From: a virus
Virus record (IMG/VR): IMGVR_UViG_3300025759_000868
Span: 1-21,064 of that record
Length of the DNA stretch: 21,064 nt
Reading direction: 5' to 3' (one strand)
The translations under genes and the position numbers were made by a program. The first letter of the stretch is position 1; every line of letters starts with the position of its first letter. Below the pieces are notes generated by a model, which was not told where the DNA came from, did no database searches, and worked only from the letters and a program-made list of their open reading frames with translations. Below are positions 1 through 7,245 of the stretch, piece by piece.

Positions 1-10
1 TTTCAAAGTT

Positions 11-427
11 TTATATAAACTTAATCCACGAAAATATATGTCCTGGTAAATTTTCTTGTAAATATGGTTTTGTAAACTCTAGTGCCGTAATATCCACTAT
101 AATATCTTCGATATTCATTATATCTCCGGCCTCTGAAACCCATTCTTGTTCATGTTCAAATGTTTCGCCTGGTGCACCTTGATATATATAGGGCGATAAT
201 GGAGGTAAATCATCACTACCAAATTCTAATCTAACTCCAATTTCATCGCCGGATTCAAATTCTTGAAAGGCCCATAAATTTTCATCGTCTGTAAAAGATA
301 TGTATTTACCCATTGCAGATTTTAATTTATTAGAATTTATGATGCCTACTAGGCCAGGAGCCGTTGTGAAATGATATACTAGGCTCGGATAATAATTATT
401 TTCGAGTAATGGTTTTAATCGTATCAT
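11..427 (-). CDS. ART-like small phage protein with N-terminal L-L-E tag
   Basis: A 138-residue protein, possibly an ADP-ribosyltransferase-fold enzyme. Seen: after a short basic/hydrophobic leader (MIRLKPLLE) comes V-Y-H19-F-T, then a helix with N-x-L, then I-S44-F-T-D-D, and an acidic patch near residues 88-95 (E88, E91, E93, E95). This order (H-[FY]-T, then a S-F-T strand, then a late Glu) matches the next gene, 482-1114, and resembles the NAD-binding layout of DarT/DUF4433-type and other ART folds; that assignment is inference. It is the last gene of the minus-strand run in this window. The start codon follows an AAAGGA site by about 11 bases. The 26 bases around the start are identical to those at the start of 482-1114, so the 5' end looks copied. 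L7-L8-E9 could be a prohead-protease cleavage site. It could also be a phage family of unknown function unrelated to ARTs. Confidence 0.6.
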   Translation of the reverse strand: MIRLKPLLENNYYPSLVYHFTTAPGLVGIINSNKLKSAMGKYISFTDDENLWAFQEFESGDEIGVRLEFGSDDLPPLSPYIYQGAPGETFEHEQEWVSEAGDIMNIEDIIVDITALEFTKPYLQENLPGHIFSWIKFI

Positions 428-440
428 ATTAATAAATATC
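415..440 (-). repeat. 26-bp repeat at start of ART-like gene 1
   Basis: These 26 bases are identical to 1102-1127. They span the Shine-Dalgarno-proximal region, the ATG and codons 2-4 of the ART-like gene. In the other copy the same bases include the last codons of the DUF5522-like gene. Confidence 0.9.
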
Positions 441-481
441 CTTTATTATAAGATATTTTATTGTAATTTCAAAGTTAACTT

Positions 482-1114
482 TTACATGGTTGGATCGCCT
501 GGAGTATCTATACCGGTCCAATCGAATTTTGTGGTTGATATATCTTTTTTAAACCAATTAAGTATTTTTTGTATAATAGATTGTTTTTCTTCATACGGTA
601 TCGGACTGCCATTTTTATCAACCATATTAATTGGAACTTTTTTCTCAATACAAAGCTTAATTGCATCTACTTGATTTTCATAACGAAACCACCATTCGGA
701 CTGATCTTTGTAATCTACTACCATATCAAAACTTATTAAGTAATTGTTTAATGGTATTGTAAAAGGCTTATCTGAAGTTATTCGTTCCTCTGCTTCAAAT
801 CCTTTCTTTGATTTAGCAAATGGGTCAACATCGCCTACTGCTCCCTGCACATATGGAGAAATCTTATACTTATTACTCAATTTATCTCCGTCAAATGTAA
901 AACGGCATTGAGGTTCCATAAACTTGCTTAAAGTTCTATGTTGTTTATGAAAGTTTTTATCTCTTGTAAATGAAACACTTGATAAATTATCATCTGACAT
1001 ACCACTTTTTAAGTTAGAGTCTTTAAGTATGTCGACAGCATTTTCATATATAGTGTAGTGATATAGTATACCTACTTGTTTAGCTTCTCTCAGTAAATCT
1101 ATTAATCGTATCAT
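482..1114 (-). CDS. ART-like phage protein with N-terminal L-R-E tag
   Basis: A 210-residue protein related to the neighbour at 11-427. Seen: leader MIRLIDLLRE ending L8-R9-E10, then L-Y-H19-Y-T, V-S48-F-T-R51-D, and E107-A-E109-E110-R-I. These blocks resemble the catalytic layout of ADP-ribosyltransferase-fold proteins (His and Arg/Ser for NAD, late Glu for catalysis); the function is inferred, not shown. A longer frame reaches 1192, but I chose the ATG at 1114. It gives the same MIRL start as the neighbouring paralogue, lies one base after the stop of the DUF5522-like gene, and avoids a long overlap with it. The C-terminal part (residues 140-210) is extra compared with the neighbour and carries a WWFRYENQ stretch. 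T4 Alt is a known ART that is packaged in the head and cleaved at L-x-E, which would fit the leader here. A non-ART family remains possible. Confidence 0.65.
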   Translation of the reverse strand: MIRLIDLLREAKQVGILYHYTIYENAVDILKDSNLKSGMSDDNLSSVSFTRDKNFHKQHRTLSKFMEPQCRFTFDGDKLSNKYKISPYVQGAVGDVDPFAKSKKGFEAEERITSDKPFTIPLNNYLISFDMVVDYKDQSEWWFRYENQVDAIKLCIEKKVPINMVDKNGSPIPYEEKQSIIQKILNWFKKDISTTKFDWTGIDTPGDPTM

Positions 1115-1127
1115 ATTAATAAATATC
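1102..1127 (-). repeat. 26-bp repeat at start of ART-like gene 2
   Basis: Identical to 415-440. Here it covers the D-I-Y-stop end of the DUF5522-like gene, the one-base gap, and the M-I-R-L start of the second ART-like gene. This shows that the junction itself, not just the reading frame, was copied. Confidence 0.9.
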
Positions 1128-1337
1128 ACCCAGGTTGGTATTGCCTTTTTTATGTTTGGGTTCATATGGACAATGCAGACACCCATTTCCACAACAAGAT
1201 CCTCTTCTTCGGTGATATGATTCGGTCATTACTTTATAACCAAGTTCATTATAATAAAAGTCAGTAGGAAGGAGCTTGTTTCCAAACTCCTTCACATACT
1301 GTTGATAAATCCAATCTTTCGATAGATTGATAATCAT
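1116..1337 (-). CDS. DUF5522-like cysteine-cluster protein
   Basis: A 73-residue protein. Residues 26-58 have a Y-Y-N-E-x-G-Y-x-V-M-T-E-x-Y-H core followed by R-G-S-C48-C49-G-N-G-C53-L-H55-C56-P-Y. This closely fits my memory of the DUF5522 family, small proteins common in Bacteroidota, with a clustered four-Cys motif that could bind a metal or an Fe-S centre. The biochemical function is unknown to me. The start ATG comes one base after the stop of the histone-like gene, and its own stop is one base before the ATG of the ART-like gene, so the three are probably translated from one message. The last codons (G-D-I-Y-stop) are part of a 26-base sequence that recurs at the start of 11-427. It is probably a host-derived gene. 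Confidence 0.75.
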   Translation of the reverse strand: MIINLSKDWIYQQYVKEFGNKLLPTDFYYNELGYKVMTESYHRRRGSCCGNGCLHCPYEPKHKKGNTNLGDIY

Positions 1338-1338
1338 G

Positions 1339-1506
1339 TTACTTGCTTTCCGCTACAGATGCTTTTCTGTAATCAGTAACTAATTTTTTTAAAGCCCCAA
1401 TTGCTTTTCTTGCTTCTTGTTGCGATTTTTTTGTTGTACCATTGTGATGTGATTCAAACTCATTCCACAAATTTGACATCTCATCAAATAATTCTTGTTT
1501 ACTCAT
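1339..1506 (-). CDS. Small histone-H1-like basic protein
   Basis: A 55-residue gene. The translation begins MSKQELFDEM, continues with a W-N-E-F-E-S-H-H segment (residues 14-21), and ends in a basic helix rich in K, R and A: E-A-R-K-A-I-G-A-L-K-K-L-V-T-D-Y-R-K-A-S (31-50). The A-R-K-A-x-G-x-L-K-K-L-x-x-x-Y-R-K pattern resembles small histone-H1-like proteins of Bacteroidota and a recurrent small protein of marine T4-like phages. A DNA-binding or nucleoid role is inferred. It is the first gene after a 74-base gap below the ribonucleotide reductase. An exact T4 late-promoter octamer lies 15 bases upstream of the ATG. The Shine-Dalgarno sequence is weak (AAAAAGAAAAA). Confidence 0.75.
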   Translation of the reverse strand: MSKQELFDEMSNLWNEFESHHNGTTKKSQQEARKAIGALKKLVTDYRKASVAESK

Positions 1507-1521
1507 AATTGTTTTTCTTTT

Positions 1522-1529
1522 TATTTATA
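1522..1529 (-). promoter_or_regulatory. Possible T4-type late promoter octamer
   Basis: On the minus strand these bases read TATAAATA, the T4 late-promoter consensus recognised by gp55-type sigma. It sits in the 74-base gap between the ribonucleotide reductase and the 55-residue histone-like gene, pointing toward the latter. The genome is so AT-rich that the octamer also occurs by chance inside genes (for example near 4096 and 11970), so support is weak. Confidence 0.3.
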
Positions 1530-1580
1530 TTGATTTATGATATATATTATATTAAATATTAACATGATATCCAAATTATA

Positions 1581-3437
1581 CTATACAATTTCGCATGCGC
1601 CGCCAGCACACGCTAACTCACCGGATAAATCAGTATCATCATCTAATTCAATAACTTGAGTTAAATCAATTGATGTTAAACTTTTAAATAATCGCTCATA
1701 CTCTTCTTGGGTACAATCTTCAAATGGTGCTTGTTTATAAGTGTGATCTGAAAATGGGAGTACTGATAATCCATTATAATATTGTCGATTTTCCCACATC
1801 CACGTGCCTGCGGAATCCCATTCATGTTCTCGCAATGATATTGTAGCTGAAACATTATGAGTATTATTACCAGTTCGATGTCCTGGTTTAATCCATTCTG
1901 TCGCAACTCGTTTTACTCGTTCTAGTAGTTGGAACGGTGATTCGGTTCTTAAAATAGCATCCTTTGGAGCTCGCTGCGGAATTGATATTACTGCAGTGGT
2001 ATGCGGACTAAAATATTCATCTTCGATAAGTTCTGGATGATTTTCTTGTAAATATGAATAAATTGATTCATTTTTGCCTACTCTTATTCTTCTTATATAA
2101 TAATCATTATGCCATGCATGGATTCCCGAAGCAGTTCCCAATGTTAGTGATGTAGTACCAGCTGGTTTAACTGTCGTGCATCTTGCAGATTTATTAATTC
2201 CTAATATGTTTGCAACACGTTCGTTTTCTTCTTTAACTATTTTAGCAGCAGATTTCATATCATAGTTAAGAACTGTGCCTGATCCAATACCTGTCATCGA
2301 TACACCAATTAATGCATCTTTCTCAGTAGTTCGTTGCCAGACTGGTCTTAAATAATGAAAATCGGTATATGATGCTTGCAAGGTACCAATAAATGCAGCT
2401 GCTCGTACTCGGGCTTCATAATCTTCCTGCGATTCGATATCTGATGCATTGACTTCACATAAATTACAAAACTGAAATGGTCGTAATGCAATCTCACAAC
2501 AAGGATTAGTTCCCCAATCTTTATCGTTTGAAAAGTAAATACCAGGTTCGCCTGCGCCAGATAATTCAACACGTTTCCACAGATCCATAAAAAAGTCTTT
2601 ACTTATTTTATGCCGCATTAAAACTGCGGAATTGTTAGCTCGGCCTCTTTGTGGATTTTCTTCCCACCATGCACCTGATTTACATGCTATCATATCATCG
2701 TCATCTGCTGAGAATAGTGAAATTAGAGCCGCTCTACGAATACCACCCGCTAATACTGCGTCTGCAATATGGCATACTATATCATGCACTTCTAATGTAG
2801 ATAATTTAGTTCCATTTTCTTTTTCAGATAAAATTCCTTCAATTTTTACTAAACATTCTTTTAAAGGTTGAGGCCCTGGAGCTTTACCGCCCGATGTTAC
2901 AAGTCTTGCTCCTTTTGGTCGTATATCTGAATAATCAAATCTTAGTTTAGACGATCCTTGAAAATAAGTTTTCATCAGTGCCTTCACTGCATCAGCCCAT
3001 CCTTCAATCGAATCTGCTATAACAAAACGACGTGTTCTGCTATTATTTGGTTTTCGTATTTCTGGTAATTCATCTACGTGATGCTTTTGTACAGAATATC
3101 CAACCCCTGTTCCACCTAAAAGCAAAAACATTGTTTCACTAAATGCTCGTAAATCGTTAATTGGCAAATAAGCACAATTATAAACACGATTTGGTGAAAT
3201 TTCAATTGGTTTGCCTCCAAATTGTAAAGACCGCATTGACGGTAAAACTTTTTTGTCGTATACAAATTGGTATGCATTTTCAATCTCTTCCCGTAAGTCA
3301 GGATATTTTTTGATATGCATATTAAGATTGCGGGTAACTAATTCTTCCCATGTTTCTCTTCGGTTTTCATTTGGCAAATATTTTGCATATTTCATGAAAA
3401 CTGTAATGTCTGATAAAATTTTGTTTGAAATTTCCAT
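1581..3437 (-). CDS. nrdJ: Adenosylcobalamin-dependent class II ribonucleotide reductase
   Basis: A 618-residue monomeric-type (RTPR-like) class II ribonucleotide reductase, converting ribonucleotides to deoxyribonucleotides with a B12-generated radical. Seen: the N-C88-A-Y-L-P-I-N start of the active-site barrel; the G-G-T-G-V-G-Y loop (108-114); N-P-C313-C-E315-I followed by F-C324-N-L, giving the thiyl-radical Cys, the catalytic Glu and the redox partner Cys; K-P-A-G-T-T-S (424-430); the G-I-H-x4-D-Y-Y-I-R-R-I-R segment (438-452); and a C-terminal C610-x4-C615 pair of the kind that re-reduces the active site. It is shorter than the roughly 740 residues of the Lactobacillus enzyme, as is usual in phages. 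An AAAAAGG site precedes the ATG. The gene follows the helicase after a terminator, so it may have its own promoter. It depends on host or environmental cobalamin. Confidence 0.95.
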   Translation of the reverse strand: MEISNKILSDITVFMKYAKYLPNENRRETWEELVTRNLNMHIKKYPDLREEIENAYQFVYDKKVLPSMRSLQFGGKPIEISPNRVYNCAYLPINDLRAFSETMFLLLGGTGVGYSVQKHHVDELPEIRKPNNSRTRRFVIADSIEGWADAVKALMKTYFQGSSKLRFDYSDIRPKGARLVTSGGKAPGPQPLKECLVKIEGILSEKENGTKLSTLEVHDIVCHIADAVLAGGIRRAALISLFSADDDDMIACKSGAWWEENPQRGRANNSAVLMRHKISKDFFMDLWKRVELSGAGEPGIYFSNDKDWGTNPCCEIALRPFQFCNLCEVNASDIESQEDYEARVRAAAFIGTLQASYTDFHYLRPVWQRTTEKDALIGVSMTGIGSGTVLNYDMKSAAKIVKEENERVANILGINKSARCTTVKPAGTTSLTLGTASGIHAWHNDYYIRRIRVGKNESIYSYLQENHPELIEDEYFSPHTTAVISIPQRAPKDAILRTESPFQLLERVKRVATEWIKPGHRTGNNTHNVSATISLREHEWDSAGTWMWENRQYYNGLSVLPFSDHTYKQAPFEDCTQEEYERLFKSLTSIDLTQVIELDDDTDLSGELACAGGACEIV

Positions 3438-3471
3438 TAATGTTTTAACCTTTTTAAAAATGTATATAGAT

Positions 3472-3498
3472 AAAAAATGGTCGAGCGTTTACCCGACC
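3472..3498 (-). terminator. Rho-independent terminator after helicase gene
   Basis: On the minus strand a 7-bp stem (GGTCGGG with CTCGACC, one G-T pair) with the 6-base loop TAAACG is followed by A and six T. It lies 25 bases after the helicase stop and before the ribonucleotide reductase start, so it separates these two genes or attenuates read-through. Confidence 0.8.
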
Positions 3499-3522
3499 TT
3501 TGATTTATTAATAAATATAAGT

Positions 3523-4884
3523 CTATCCCAATGTTCCACCGAGATCTTTAAACTTTTGTGCTAAATTTTTCTTAACTAATGTTTCACCTGTTTTCATTGT
3601 TTGTGTTGTTTGCTTACCTTGCGTAGTCTGCGGTTCAAAAAACTGAAATTGTCCGTTATTTGTATTAATTTTACTAGGCAATGTAATACCATCCGGCCCA
3701 AATCTATTTTTTATAACATGTCCTCTACCAGTACCAGACAATTTATCTTCTACCTTTCTAGAAAGAGACATTAAAAAATCAGCTACCATTACTTTACCAT
3801 AAGAAGACGCAATTTTATCTGCTTCAATAATATCTTCTTCTAGTGCAGATCTGCCGGCCTGTGATGCCGTCCAAACGGGAATATCATATTCGCCAGCCAT
3901 ACCACGTAAGTCTTCATATAACTCTTCTAGTGCCTCGTGTTTATCTTTTTTACTATTTATTTTTAAAAGATCTCCATAATCCACAATAACTAGATCCGGC
4001 TTAGTGCCAAGCATTATCGTTTTTTCTAAATGTGCTTTTAATCCCATAACCCCAACTGACTTCGTCGGAAAGTATTTTATAATTAAGTCACCCGATGTAT
4101 TATTTATAGTCTGTTCGATATCATCAATGTGGTGTTTTAAATCTTGAGCTCCAATGCCTGTTAATACAGAATCATATCTCTGCCCTACATAATCTTGATT
4201 TAATTCTAATGTATAATGTATTACAGTTTTTCCATTTTTTAAAGCATTTTTACCAATATTAATCAATAACCACGATTTACCAATACCAGCTGGTGCCATT
4301 ACTACGCCTAGCTCGCCTTTAGCTAATCCACCGTCCATTAAATCATCAATTACATCCCAGCCCGTAGAAATAGTATCCCTAGCAGATTCTGTATATCGAT
4401 TAATGACATCTTTTTTATAGTCTAATCCAACGTCAGTATCTGCGCCGGCTTTCATCGCAGTATCAATTGTTGACTTAATTGCATCAAAGTTACCAACTGA
4501 CAATAATTGGACTGATTCAGTGATAGCCTTTTTGATCTCTTGGTTTTTACAGAATGTTAAAATCTCATCTTTAACAAAGGTTAGATCATCTGATTCCATA
4601 TAACGGAAAATTTCTTTAAGTTGTTCTAATATAGCAACTTTTAATACTTCATCCGTTATATCAGTTATTTTAACCTTTATAACATCCTTTGTTGGAGGTG
4701 ATTTATATTCCCTAAAATGATCTAATATTATTTCTAATAACCATATATTAGCATCTGATTCAAAATATTCTGGTTGTATAATATCAGCTATCTGTTGTAA
4801 GAATCCTCTATCCGTAAACATTGCCGCAATTGCTTTAACTTGAAAGCTCCAGCCATATTCTGTTAACTTATCGTTTGATGTCAT
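3523..4884 (-). CDS. DnaB/gp41-like replicative DNA helicase
   Basis: A 453-residue hexameric RecA-fold helicase that unwinds the replication fork, the counterpart of T4 gp41 and bacterial DnaB. Residues 1-150 form a helical N-terminal domain (F-Q-V-K-A-I-A near 14-20, typical of DnaB-type starts). Then come the linker motif S-T-G-W-x-x-I-D-D-L-M-D-G-G-L (173-187), Walker A A-P-A-G-I-G-K203-S204, Walker B L-V-I-V-D302-Y-G-D, motif H3 T-A-S-Q-A-G-R (339-345), and the arginine-finger region K-N-R394-F-G-P-D-G. The C-terminal 35 residues are Q/T/K-rich and may contact a primase or polymerase. The start is two bases after the exonuclease stop, so the two genes are probably co-translated. A terminator follows its stop. 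Confidence 0.93.
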   Translation of the reverse strand: MTSNDKLTEYGWSFQVKAIAAMFTDRGFLQQIADIIQPEYFESDANIWLLEIILDHFREYKSPPTKDVIKVKITDITDEVLKVAILEQLKEIFRYMESDDLTFVKDEILTFCKNQEIKKAITESVQLLSVGNFDAIKSTIDTAMKAGADTDVGLDYKKDVINRYTESARDTISTGWDVIDDLMDGGLAKGELGVVMAPAGIGKSWLLINIGKNALKNGKTVIHYTLELNQDYVGQRYDSVLTGIGAQDLKHHIDDIEQTINNTSGDLIIKYFPTKSVGVMGLKAHLEKTIMLGTKPDLVIVDYGDLLKINSKKDKHEALEELYEDLRGMAGEYDIPVWTASQAGRSALEEDIIEADKIASSYGKVMVADFLMSLSRKVEDKLSGTGRGHVIKNRFGPDGITLPSKINTNNGQFQFFEPQTTQGKQTTQTMKTGETLVKKNLAQKFKDLGGTLG

Positions 4885-4886
4885 AT

Positions 4887-5951
4887 TTAATTATCCACAT
4901 TATGTGTTTCTAGTGCAAATGCATTTAATGGTAGCCATGTTGTATTCATCCATTTTGGTAAATCTTTCATTGTCGACCACATCTTATCTTCCATAAATAA
5001 TCTACGAAATTCATTTTTATCTAATATAGGAATTGGGGCTTGTACGATATTTCGTATATTGGATTTGTGGTGAGCTGAAATATCTAGTTGTTTGAGATCC
5101 ATTAACTTGAAATTTTTATGTAATGTCTCATCATGACTAACAATCTTTTTATATTTATTTGATTCTGTTATTAAACTCTTTGATTTTTCTATAACATCAT
5201 CAACTGTAAATACGTCTGGTTTTGCTAGTTCTGGTAATAATTTACTTATAGTTTTAGGACCAATTCCACTAACCCCATCGATATTATCAGATTTATCTCC
5301 AGTAAACGATCTATATACTACATAGTTATTTGGATGTACATTAAATTCCTCCATAATAGTGTCTGTAGTATACATACGTTTTTTAATTGGGCTCCATATT
5401 CGTACCGTATCGTCTACTAATTGATAAAAGTCTCGATCTGTACTCACAATTGTGATACATTTACTTATATCTTTATACATTTCCGAAATATACGTAATGG
5501 TGTCATCAGCTTCAATACCATCAATTGATAAAAATGTAACTGGTAAACAATCTAAGTATGAAATTAGCCTACTAAATTGGTGTCGCATGGCTTCTTGCTC
5601 TTCTTCAATTGTTGGGAATCGTTGATGATCGTGCCTACGCAACCTTGTTTTATTTGCCCTGTTTGCTTTATAATTAGGATCAATCTTTTTTCTGCGTCTA
5701 GATCCTCCAACTCCGTCAAAGACAATAATACACCTAGACGGCTTAAAATCTCGAACTGCTTTGCCAATAGAAAATAAAAATCCAGTCATTCCGCCGATGT
5801 GATCACCATCCTCATTAGTAGACGGAGTTGCACCGAATGCTCGTATAAATGTATTCAAACCATCAAATATTAAAATATTATCATTAACATCCGACTGAGC
5901 ATTTTCTTTTTCTTTGCTTAATTCTTGAAATAGTTTCTGATATTTGTTCAT
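4887..5951 (-). CDS. 5'-3' exonuclease / FEN-type RNase H
   Basis: A 354-residue structure-specific 5' nuclease of the Pol I N-terminal/T4 RNase H family, expected to remove RNA primers and flaps during lagging-strand synthesis. Metal ligands seen in order: D30 (I-F-D-G), D79 (V-F-D-G), E147-A-D149-D150, D172-x-D174 (S-T-D-R-D), and D219-K-S-D222. The helical-arch basic motif Y-K-A-N-R is at 94-98. A helix-3-turn-helix DNA-binding segment G-V-S-G-I-G-P-K-T-I-S-K-L-L (226-239) follows. Residues 1-24 are a charged extension before the first catalytic strand. It starts a gene pair with the helicase. The gap upstream holds a terminator and an inverted repeat, so it may have its own promoter or control site. 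No clear Shine-Dalgarno sequence precedes this ATG. Confidence 0.93.
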   Translation of the reverse strand: MNKYQKLFQELSKEKENAQSDVNDNILIFDGLNTFIRAFGATPSTNEDGDHIGGMTGFLFSIGKAVRDFKPSRCIIVFDGVGGSRRRKKIDPNYKANRANKTRLRRHDHQRFPTIEEEQEAMRHQFSRLISYLDCLPVTFLSIDGIEADDTITYISEMYKDISKCITIVSTDRDFYQLVDDTVRIWSPIKKRMYTTDTIMEEFNVHPNNYVVYRSFTGDKSDNIDGVSGIGPKTISKLLPELAKPDVFTVDDVIEKSKSLITESNKYKKIVSHDETLHKNFKLMDLKQLDISAHHKSNIRNIVQAPIPILDKNEFRRLFMEDKMWSTMKDLPKWMNTTWLPLNAFALETHNVDN

Positions 5952-5973
5952 ATAATTTATATTATATATTATT

Positions 5974-5996
5974 TATCATAATACCAAATTATGATA
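5974..5996. repeat. 9-bp perfect inverted repeat upstream of exonuclease gene
   Basis: TATCATAAT at 5974-5982 is matched by its exact reverse complement ATTATGATA at 5988-5996, with a 5-base spacer (5983-5987). It lies between the terminator after recA/uvsX and the exonuclease start, 23 bases upstream of the ATG. It could be an operator for a dimeric regulator or a 5' hairpin in the message. Confidence 0.6.
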
Positions 5997-6000
5997 CAGT

Positions 6001-6034
6001 AAAAATGCCCCTATACATAATTGCATAGAGACAT
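6001..6034 (-). terminator. Terminator after recA/uvsX-like gene
   Basis: On the minus strand a 12-bp stem (ATGTCTCTATGC with GTATAGGGGCAT, including wobble pairs) with a 6-base loop is followed by TTTTACTG. It begins 23 bases after the RecA/UvsX stop. The opposite strand also ends in a T run, so it could work in both directions. Confidence 0.85.
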
Positions 6035-6056
6035 TTTTTATTTGAGATATGAAAAA

Positions 6057-7226
6057 TTAACCTTCCTCGTTGATGACCTCATCGTCGACAGAAACATCGT
6101 CAATACCACCATCAACATTTGCTCGATACTTAAATATATATTCATTACAAATACGCATATATAACCTATCTCGCATTTCCTTGTTATTAATCACTTTTTC
6201 AGCAAAATCCTTTGAAAGGAATTTAACTTCGGATAATACTTCCCCGGTGTCTAGATCAATATCTTGATATGTATACCAAGCGCCGCCTTGAGTAACTATT
6301 TTGAAATCTTTCATTGTAGTTAACCAGCCTCCGTAATTATCAATACCACTATCAAAATAGATATCATAATCAACCGATCTAAGGGGAGGTCCCATTCGAT
6401 TCTTAATAACTAAGCATCTAGTTTTAATTCCAACCGGTACATCCTTCCCATTTACTTTTGCTTTTATCTGACCGACAGACTTTAAACGCAATCGAACCGA
6501 TGAGTGAAATGGCAATGCTTTACCCCCAGACGTTGTCCACGGATCACCAAATGATACACCTAATTTTGTTCGCAGTTGATTAGTAAAGACTAAACATATA
6601 CGTTCTCGGGCTATCCAATTTGTAACTTTCCGCATTGCCTTCGACAATATAATGGACTTCGATGTTGCATAACCATCTTTGTCATATTCAGCATCCATTT
6701 CTATTTTAGTCGACGCACCCATTACTGAATCTACAATTATTGTAACTAACCGATCCTTATCTGATTTTCGTACATTTTCTACAATCGTTTCAATAGTTTC
6801 AAATATCTCCTCAATCGTTTCTAATGGAACATAAAGCATACTTTTTAGATCTACGCCAATTGCTTGTAAAAACTCAGGCGATGTTGCTGCCTCAGTATCT
6901 ATATAAACAGCCAAACCACCCTTTTTCTGCGTTTCTGCTAATGAATGTGCTGCTAATAAAGACTTACCAGAAGCTTCTAATCCAGTTACTTCCGTAATAC
7001 GCCCAACTGGAAAGCCCCCATTTGGTCGGTTTGATATTGCTAAATCTAATATTGAAGATCCCGTTGATACCCATTCGTGTACATTGGTTGGAGCATCGTC
7101 ATCGCCTTCTAAAAAAAATGCAGTTTTATAATTTTGACCTTTGAATTGCTTATTAATATTTTCTGCTAATTCTCCAGCTAATGCATCCGTTAGTTCAGAT
7201 TTAGATTTTGACTTTTTCTTAGCCAT
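6057..7226 (-). CDS. uvsX: RecA/UvsX-like recombinase
   Basis: A 389-residue strand-exchange recombinase that forms filaments on ssDNA for recombination-dependent replication and repair. Seen: a basic N-terminus (K/S-rich, residues 2-10), S-T-G-S-S-I-L-D-L-A (54-63), Walker A G-L-E-A-S-G-K88-S89, the catalytic Glu in Y-I-D-T-E112-A-A, Walker B T-I-I-V-D166-S-V, and an L2-region block T-N-Q-L-R-T-K-L-G-V-S-F-G (215-227) followed by T-T-S-G-G-K-A-L-P-F (231-240). This last block looks closer to bacterial RecA than to T4 UvsX. The C-terminus is acidic (D/E-rich from about 374), as in RecA. It starts 19 bases after the gp32 stop with a TAAGG site, so gp32 and the recombinase are probably co-expressed. 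The symbol uvsX is by position and role; recA would also be defensible. Confidence 0.93.
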   Translation of the reverse strand: MAKKKSKSKSELTDALAGELAENINKQFKGQNYKTAFFLEGDDDAPTNVHEWVSTGSSILDLAISNRPNGGFPVGRITEVTGLEASGKSLLAAHSLAETQKKGGLAVYIDTEAATSPEFLQAIGVDLKSMLYVPLETIEEIFETIETIVENVRKSDKDRLVTIIVDSVMGASTKIEMDAEYDKDGYATSKSIILSKAMRKVTNWIARERICLVFTNQLRTKLGVSFGDPWTTSGGKALPFHSSVRLRLKSVGQIKAKVNGKDVPVGIKTRCLVIKNRMGPPLRSVDYDIYFDSGIDNYGGWLTTMKDFKIVTQGGAWYTYQDIDLDTGEVLSEVKFLSKDFAEKVINNKEMRDRLYMRICNEYIFKYRANVDGGIDDVSVDDEVINEEG

Positions 7227-7245
7227 ACTATAACCTTACTTTATT

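Noticed and set aside
1115-1192. Upstream extension of the second ART-like gene to ATG 1192
   Set aside because: It overlaps the DUF5522-like gene by 77 bases, and the ATG at 1114 gives the MIRL leader shared with the paralogue.
3211-3564. Plus-strand open frame of 117 codons
   Set aside because: It overlaps the ribonucleotide reductase, a terminator and the helicase, and shows no family motif. It is a shadow of the minus-strand genes, like the other plus-strand frames.
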